Source: an uncultured Pelagibacteraceae bacterium
GTDB lineage: Bacteria > Pseudomonadota > Alphaproteobacteria > Pelagibacterales > Pelagibacteraceae
Direction: 5' to 3'
Assembly (NCBI GenBank): GCA_902548405.1
Contig: CACCRN010000007.1
Location: forward strand, 1-55,022
DNA length: 55,022 bases
Under the pieces are notes generated by a model. It worked only from the letters and a program-made list of their open reading frames with translations. It made no database searches and was not told where the DNA came from. Made by a program: the position numbers and the translations under genes. Of the stretch, positions 50,707 to 55,022 are shown piece by piece; positions within the stretch are counted from its first letter, which is position 1, and each line of letters opens with the position of its first letter.

Positions 50707-51219
50707 ATGAAAAAAATACTTCTTTTAATATTCTTTAGCTTCTTTTTTGTTTCAAATTCAAATGCTGCATGTGATGATCCATTAACAGATGGTGTAGATT
50801 ATTCTAAGTGCAGATTTTCAGATGCACAGGATCTACAAGGTAGTTATCTACCTAACTCAAATTTATCTTTTGCAAGTTTTGTGCAAGTAAATTTAGATAA
50901 AAGCATAATGATGAATTCAAATTTATCTTTTGGAACTTTTCCAGAGTCTACATTTGTTAGAGCTAATCTTTATGAAACAATTAGTATTGGTGGCAATTTT
51001 GAAAAAACAAATTTCACTAATGCAAACTTAACTAGAGTTGATTTCATGGGAGCAACTCTAATTGAAGCTAATTTTCAAAATGCTAATTTAATGGAAGCAA
51101 ATTTTACATCTGCAAACATTACTAATGCAAATTTTGAAAATGCAAATCTGATTGGTGCTACTTGGACTAATGGTAAGACATGTGGTCCAGACTCAATCGG
51201 AACCTGTATTGAGCAATAA
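50707..51219 (+). CDS. secreted pentapeptide-repeat protein
   Basis: About 170 residues. A signal peptide MKKILLLIFFSFFFVSNSNA/A precedes a right-handed beta-helix of pentapeptide repeats with A(N/D)LxX or (S/T)NFx rhythm, for example FTNANLTRVDFMGATLIEA, then NFQNANLMEANFTSANITNA and NFENANLIGATW. A pair of cysteines lies at each end, probably disulfide-bonded. I chose the ATG at 50707 over a TTG five codons upstream. The function is unknown; exported pentapeptide proteins are probably structural or binding proteins. A small unknown gene follows after 3 bp. Confidence 0.85.
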   Translation: MKKILLLIFFSFFFVSNSNAACDDPLTDGVDYSKCRFSDAQDLQGSYLPNSNLSFASFVQVNLDKSIMMNSNLSFGTFPESTFVRANLYETISIGGNFEKTNFTNANLTRVDFMGATLIEANFQNANLMEANFTSANITNANFENANLIGATWTNGKTCGPDSIGTCIEQ

Positions 51220-51222
51220 GAT

Positions 51223-51516
51223 ATGAACACTTCAGTTAATACTGATGATGTTATTTTTAATTTTTTCAAACAAATCTGTGATGAAAAAGATGATCAAAAA
51301 TGTGTCGAGCTTGGAAAAGAATGGATAAAAGCAATGGAAACCAACCTTTCTTCAATGGAAGCAAATCTAAATGGAGCTGATTATCTAAAACATAAAGACG
51401 ATATTCAAAGTAACCGCGATCACTTAAATAGTCTAAAAAATAAGAATTCTACAGAGTGGAGAGAGTACGCTACTCAGTGTATGATCGAAATAATGAATCA
51501 CAAAGGTCAACAATAA
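51223..51516 (+). CDS. small protein of unknown function
   Basis: A 97-residue, charged, apparently helical protein with no signal peptide or membrane segment. Landmarks are FFKQICDEKDDQKCVELGKEW, a middle region rich in Asn, Leu and Lys with NLSSMEANLNGADYLKHKDD, and a C-terminal ATQCMIEIMNHKGQQ; three cysteines occur. I do not recognise a family. It follows the pentapeptide gene by 3 bp and is probably cotranscribed. About 87 non-coding bases follow before the convergent aldo/keto reductase. Confidence 0.65.
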   Translation: MNTSVNTDDVIFNFFKQICDEKDDQKCVELGKEWIKAMETNLSSMEANLNGADYLKHKDDIQSNRDHLNSLKNKNSTEWREYATQCMIEIMNHKGQQ

Positions 51517-51603
51517 TGAGTAATCAAGAAAGAGTATTTTTAATTATTTGTGTGCTTCTTTAATTATTTTTACTCTTCATTATTTAATTGAAAAACTTTT
51601 CTT

Positions 51604-52632
51604 TTAATAAGAACTAGATCTCGCCCACTTATTAATATTTCCATCTTTTGCTTTTTTATTTATCTCTTTAATTTCAGATTTAGAAAAATTTAAATTATTT
51701 AAGCTTTCAATATTTTCTTTTATTTGTTTTACACTACTTGCGCCAATTAAAGCTGTAGTCACTGCTTTGTTGTTTAACACCCAAGCTAAAGCCATTTGCG
51801 ATAATGTTTGACCTCTTTTTTTAGCAATTTGATTTAAATCTGAAATTATCTTTATGTTTCGTTTAGTTATGAAACTTTTATCTAGCGCAGATTTTGGATC
51901 ACTTGCTCTTGATGCTTTTGGAATTCCTTTTAAATATTTATCAGATAGCATTCCTTGTGCTAACGGAGAAAAAGCAATAGTTCCAATTCCTAATTTAATT
52001 AAATTTTTATCCAAGTCTTTTTCAAACCATCTATTTATTAAAGAGTAAGATGGTTGATGGATAAATATTTTAATGTTTCTTTTTTTTAAAATATTGAACA
52101 TCTCAAAAGTTTTCTTTGAAGAATATGAAGAGATCCCAATATAAAGTGCTTTACCAGATCTATAAATAAGTTCTAAAGCATCTGCTGTTTCTTCTAATGG
52201 TGTATTTGGGTCAAATCTATGTGAATAAAATATATCTACATAATCTAATCCCATTCTTTTTAAACTTTGATCACAGCTTGCAATGATATATTTTTTAGAA
52301 CCCCATTCACCGTAAGGTCCTTCCCACATATCATAACCTGCTTTAGATGTGATAATTAATTCATCTCTATATCTTTTAAATTCTTTACTTAAAATTTTTC
52401 CAAAATTAGCCTCAGCACTTCCTGCTGGTGGACCATAATTATTTGCTAAATCAAAATGAGTAATCCCTGAATCAAAAGAATAAAACAACATCTTCTTTGC
52501 TTCAGATGTAAGTTGTTTACCACCAAAATTATGCCAAAGACCAAGGCTTATCAAAGGTAGATCAACACCACTCTTTCCACATCTTCTATATTTCATGTTG
52601 GAATATCTTTTTGGTGATGCTTTGTAGTTCAT
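51604..52632 (-). CDS. yghZ: YghZ-like aldo/keto reductase (L-glyceraldehyde 3-phosphate reductase type)
   Basis: A 342-residue AKR. The region ITHFDLANNYGPPAGSAE near residues 57-74 has the catalytic Asp and Tyr, SKAGYDMWEGPYGEWGSKKY near 95-114 holds the Lys and is diagnostic of the YghZ/Gpr group, and IFYSHRFDPNTPLEET supplies the His. SQMALAWVLNNKAVTTALIGAS is the NADP region. YghZ detoxifies methylglyoxal and reduces L-glyceraldehyde 3-phosphate. It is divergent from the riboswitch-controlled thiV. Confidence 0.9.
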   Translation of the reverse strand: MNYKASPKRYSNMKYRRCGKSGVDLPLISLGLWHNFGGKQLTSEAKKMLFYSFDSGITHFDLANNYGPPAGSAEANFGKILSKEFKRYRDELIITSKAGYDMWEGPYGEWGSKKYIIASCDQSLKRMGLDYVDIFYSHRFDPNTPLEETADALELIYRSGKALYIGISSYSSKKTFEMFNILKKRNIKIFIHQPSYSLINRWFEKDLDKNLIKLGIGTIAFSPLAQGMLSDKYLKGIPKASRASDPKSALDKSFITKRNIKIISDLNQIAKKRGQTLSQMALAWVLNNKAVTTALIGASSVKQIKENIESLNNLNFSKSEIKEINKKAKDGNINKWARSSSY

Positions 52633-52674
52633 AACTCTTAATATAACTTAATATTTTAGTTTAAAAACTTAAAA

Positions 52675-52690
52675 TTAAATATATATTTAA
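52675..52690. repeat. 16-bp perfect AT palindrome, identical to the one before dctP
   Basis: TTAAATATATATTTAA is its own reverse complement and is identical to 13594-13609. It lies immediately 5' of the TPP riboswitch, where the promoter of thiV should be. A shared promoter architecture or regulator is possible; in AT-rich DNA the match could still be chance. Confidence 0.4.
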
Positions 52691-52757
52691 AACTAAGGGG
52701 TGTCTTAACAGACTGAGATTAAACCCAACGAACCTGTCCGGTAATTCAGAAAGGGAT
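52691..52757 (+). promoter_or_regulatory. thiamin pyrophosphate (TPP/THI-box) riboswitch
   Basis: The conserved THI-box core is present: GGGGTGTC (52697-52704), GACTGAGATTAAACCC (52711-52726), then GAACCTGTCCGGTAATTC (52730-52747) and the terminal AAAGGGA (52750-52756). The CTGAGA and ACCTG elements bind the pyrimidine and pyrophosphate ends of TPP. The terminal AGGGA doubles as the ribosome-binding site of the ATG at 52761, so TPP binding should block translation. It is compact, with no separate expression platform; pairing of the closing P1 stem looks weak by eye. Confidence 0.93.
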
Positions 52758-52760
52758 AAA

Positions 52761-54200
52761 ATGGATAACACATACTTTTTAAGTCAATCATCATCATTAA
52801 CATTAGTAATTATTATTAGTTTGGTATTTGCTGCATTAGGAATTTATCATTCTAAAAAATTCCAAGGAATAAGTAACTATTTAACAGCTAATAGAAATAT
52901 AGAATTATTTTCATTAACAACAAGTCTTGTTGCATCTGCTTTAGGAGCATGGATTTTATTTGGTCCTGTTGCTGCTGCTACATGGGGTGGAATAGGGGCT
53001 GTTATTGGTTATGCTCTTGGTACAGCTTTTCCCATGATTTTCTTAATCTATTTTGGAGGAAAAATTAGATCTGAGTTTCCAAAAGGTTCTTCTCTAATTG
53101 AGTTTATGAGAAAAAAATTTGGAAAAAGTTTATTTAAACTGATTTTGTTAATGACAATTTTTTACATGTTTATTTTTCTTTGTGCAGAGGTGACAGCTGT
53201 TGCAGTTTTGATAAATTATTTATCAGGTACAGATCTTTGGATCACTGCATTAATAGTACTTTTGGCCACTTTAACGTACACTCTTTATGGCGGATTAAGA
53301 GCTTCTATTTTTACTGACAATATTCAAATGATAGTAATTGGCTTTCTTTTATTAATTCTAATTTTAATTATTAGCTCATCAACAGGAGATAATTTTTCAT
53401 TTGCGTTGATTAAAGAAAAAAATCCACAACTATTAAGCTCATCTTATATTCCAAGTTATACAGCTGGATTAACTTTTTTTATTGCAGTTGCTGCTACAAA
53501 TTTATTCCACCAAGGAAACTGGCAACGTGTTTATGCTGCTAAAGATTATAATACTTTAAAATCAGCACTGATAATTTCTTTTTTTGTAATTGTTCCAATA
53601 GTTTTCTTAATGGGTTTTATTGGAATGGTGTCATTTTCTATTGATCCATCAGCAAGAGCTGATTTAGGATTTTTCACTTTATTATTAAAAGAACAAACCG
53701 AAATGCTATCCTTAATTATTATTATTCTTGGATTAGCTTTAACAATTTCAACTGTTGATACATTGGTTAATGCGATATCAAGTTTGTTTGTTGTAGATGG
53801 TAAAGCAACTTTTAATTTAGATAAAAAAACAGATTATTTAAAAGTTTCTAAATACTTTATTGTATTTTTGTCATTGATTGCATTTGGTGTTGCATCAAAA
53901 GGATTTGATATTTTGTATTTATTTTTACTTGCAGATTTATTTTGTTGTGCATTTGTATTCACAGTCTTTTACAGTTTTTACAACAAGGTAAATGAAAAAA
54001 CTGCTTATGTTTCAATTATAATTGGTTTAATTGGTGGATTTTTAATGTTTCCTTATCCAGATTTCTCTAAGAGTTTATTAGTTGGGGGATTGATGTCTAA
54101 AGATTTATTTTCACCTTTTGTTGCACAATCTTTATTATTTTTATCATTTGTTGTTGCAACTTTTTTACCAGCAGTAATTTTGAAATTGAAAAGTAATTAA
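52761..54200 (+). CDS. thiV: Na+/solute symporter under TPP control, probable thiamin-precursor transporter ThiV
   Basis: A 479-residue sodium:solute symporter family protein with about thirteen membrane segments. The SSS pattern is visible in LTANRNIELFSLTTSLVASALGAW near the start, LYGGLRASIFTDNIQM near residues 176-191, HQGNWQRVYAAKDYNTL near 250-266 and TISTVDTLVNAISSLF near 329-344. The TPP riboswitch directly upstream indicates uptake of thiamin or its pyrimidine precursor HMP; in SAR11 the equivalent gene is thiV and is linked to HMP use. The ligand is inferred from that precedent. Confidence 0.9.
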   Translation: MDNTYFLSQSSSLTLVIIISLVFAALGIYHSKKFQGISNYLTANRNIELFSLTTSLVASALGAWILFGPVAAATWGGIGAVIGYALGTAFPMIFLIYFGGKIRSEFPKGSSLIEFMRKKFGKSLFKLILLMTIFYMFIFLCAEVTAVAVLINYLSGTDLWITALIVLLATLTYTLYGGLRASIFTDNIQMIVIGFLLLILILIISSSTGDNFSFALIKEKNPQLLSSSYIPSYTAGLTFFIAVAATNLFHQGNWQRVYAAKDYNTLKSALIISFFVIVPIVFLMGFIGMVSFSIDPSARADLGFFTLLLKEQTEMLSLIIIILGLALTISTVDTLVNAISSLFVVDGKATFNLDKKTDYLKVSKYFIVFLSLIAFGVASKGFDILYLFLLADLFCCAFVFTVFYSFYNKVNEKTAYVSIIIGLIGGFLMFPYPDFSKSLLVGGLMSKDLFSPFVAQSLLFLSFVVATFLPAVILKLKSN

Positions 54201-54201
54201 T

Positions 54202-54570
54202 TTAGATCACTGATTTTAAAGCATCATAAATAAGTTCTTTGGTTGTCTCACCAATGCTTCTGTAAACTTCTTTATTATCTTTAAAAATTAAAAGTGTCGT
54301 TTGATATTGAACATTAAAAAGTTCAGCTATTTCTTTATTAGTTACATCAAATTTAAAATATTCAATATTATCAAAATCATTTTTTGCTTTATCAAGAACT
54401 TTCATTTGGCTGGCACAAGATGTGCAATATTTAACCCAAGAACTAACAACCACAACTTTTCCATCTGCCAAGGCTTTATCAAACAACTCTTTAGTATAAG
54501 TTGTTTCTTTAGCCATCACATTAGTAGTGAATGCTAAGATAAAACAGATAAATACAAAAATTTTTTTCAT
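54202..54570 (-). CDS. exported thioredoxin-fold protein with CTSC motif
   Basis: A 122-residue protein with a signal peptide (about 1-20, cleaving near NVMA/KE). The redox motif reads WVKYCTSCASQMKVLD near residues 46-61, an unusual CTSC in place of thioredoxin's CGPC and similar to the C-terminal domain of DsbD. The cis-proline loop position reads YQTTLLIF, without an obvious proline. It probably acts in periplasmic thiol redox. Its stop lies 1 bp from the thiV stop (convergent). Confidence 0.83.
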   Translation of the reverse strand: MKKIFVFICFILAFTTNVMAKETTYTKELFDKALADGKVVVVSSWVKYCTSCASQMKVLDKAKNDFDNIEYFKFDVTNKEIAELFNVQYQTTLLIFKDNKEVYRSIGETTKELIYDALKSVI

Positions 54571-54639
54571 TAATCCTAGTTTGTAGACAAATTTTAAAAT
54601 ATTGTAATAGAATAAATTGTCTCTATATATGCCTAGTCC

Positions 54640-55022
54640 ATGTCAGATCAAATAAGCATAAATAATCTATCAAAAGTCTACGATAATGGCTTTGAAGCAT
54701 TAAAGAAAATAAACCTAAACATCAAAAAAGGTGAAATTTTTGCAATGCTTGGACCGAATGGTGCAGGTAAAACTACTCTTATAAGTATCATTTGTGGAAT
54801 CGTTAGACCATCTTCAGGAAAAGTTACTGTAGATGATTTTGATATTATTGATGATTACAGAAAAACAAGATCTAGAATCGGATTAGTTCCACAAGAGTTA
54901 ACCCTAGAACAATTTGAAACTGTATTCAACAATGTTTCATACTCGAGAGGTTTGTATGGAAAAAAACCAGATCCAAAACATATTGAAAAAATTTTAAAAG
55001 ACTTAAGCTTATGGGATAAAAA
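54640..55022 (+). CDS. ABC-2-type transporter ATPase (YadG-like), truncated at the window end
   Basis: The first 127 residues of an ABC ATPase, beginning [17 protein letters not shown]. Walker A is [11 protein letters not shown] near residues 37-47, followed by [20 protein letters not shown] with the Q-loop, which is the YadG/NodI style of ABC-2 exporters. The signature and Walker B motifs would lie beyond the window. It probably pairs with an ABC-2 permease encoded downstream. It is divergent from the thioredoxin-like gene with a 69-bp gap. Confidence 0.9.
   Translation, partial: MSDQISINNLSKVYDNGFEALKKINLNIKKGEIFAMLGPNGAGKTTLISIICGIVRPSSGKVTVDDFDIIDDYRKTRSRIGLVPQELTLEQFETVFNNVSYSRGLYGKKPDPKHIEKILKDLSLWDK

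Noticed and set aside
51516..51563. A 15-codon ORF (MSNQERVFLIICVLL) after the small unknown gene
   Set aside because: It is too short and shows no conserved pattern or ribosome site of its own; it is treated as non-coding.
13594..52690. Mobile element or transposon ends based on repeated AT palindromes
   Set aside because: No transposase or integrase gene, no target duplication and no other terminal repeats were seen anywhere in the window.
1..55022. CRISPR arrays, prophage, toxin-antitoxin or tRNA/rRNA genes
   Set aside because: No regularly spaced repeats, phage genes or RNA gene cloverleafs were recognised, and intergenic gaps are too short for most of them.

Overview
The window looks like a SAR11 / 'Candidatus Pelagibacter'-type alphaproteobacterial chromosome segment. 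Base composition is very AT-rich, coding density is extreme (no gap over about 180 bp), and stops and starts overlap often, with three convergent gene pairs sharing one TTAA for both stop codons. A thiamin-pyrophosphate riboswitch directly precedes a Na+/solute symporter, an arrangement described for SAR11 (thiV). The taxon call is inferred from style and gene content; no rRNA or tRNA gene is present in the window.

Layout. (A) 0.1-5.8 kb: a molybdenum-cofactor operon (moaA-moaC-moaD-moaE) running into msrP-msrQ (Moco-dependent periplasmic methionine-sulfoxide reductase), DUF1244 and a YqaA-like membrane protein, with moaB and a TauE-like permease nearby. (B) 5.8-11.6 kb: a PhyH oxygenase, then an inositol-type group (iolG, SDR, aldo/keto reductase; divergent iolE) and a 2-hydroxyacid dehydrogenase. 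(C) 11.6-14.7 kb: a complete TRAP transporter (dctQ-dctM-dctP). (D) 14.7-16.5 kb: a Sel1-repeat protein and a di-haem peroxidase-like protein encoded back to back with no gap between their starts. (E) 16.5-26 kb: a catabolic block I cannot assign to a pathway: Gfo/Idh, 2-hydroxyacid dehydrogenase, two Fe(II)/2OG oxygenases, a PanE-like reductase and a PanB-like protein that both lack conserved active-site residues, a homologue of human C11orf54 (DUF1907), a MarR-like protein, an HpcH/HpaI aldolase and an aldehyde dehydrogenase. (F) 26-30 kb: iolD, Gfo/Idh and a 2-hydroxyacid dehydrogenase. (G) 30-38.5 kb: a fructose/ribose-class ABC importer resembling frcBCA with an FrcK-like kinase, xylulokinase, FucU-type mutarotase, ribokinase, SDR and PdxA-family dehydrogenase. 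(H) 38.5-42.3 kb: a tripartite tricarboxylate transporter (tctC-tctB-tctA) and an SDR. (I) 42.3-49.5 kb: a ROK kinase, a second sugar ABC importer whose permease carries a large extra loop, SDR, aldose 1-epimerase and Gfo/Idh. (J) 49.5-55 kb: tartrate/D-malate-type dehydrogenase, a secreted pentapeptide protein, a small unknown, YghZ-like aldo/keto reductase, TPP riboswitch plus thiV, a thioredoxin-fold protein, and the start of an ABC-2 ATPase.

Together, 5.8-50 kb reads as one carbon-acquisition island: four periplasmic-binding-protein importers of three mechanistic classes, interleaved with oxidoreductases, kinases, a mutarotase, an epimerase and aldolase-type enzymes for cyclitols, sugars and sugar acids. 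The iol set is incomplete here (no iolB, iolC or iolJ). The three binding-protein genes that open their operons are each followed by a strong hairpin before the membrane genes, which suggests binding-protein-biased expression.

The most novel-looking part is block E. Its PanB-like and PanE-like proteins keep their folds' signatures but have lost family-defining active-site residues, so they are unlikely to make pantoate, and they sit around a eukaryote-like DUF1907 zinc protein and a MarR-like gene. A 15-bp site of the form GTATAGAAAYTATAY occurs in this block's divergent promoter and again upstream of the TRAP binding protein, which may link the two.
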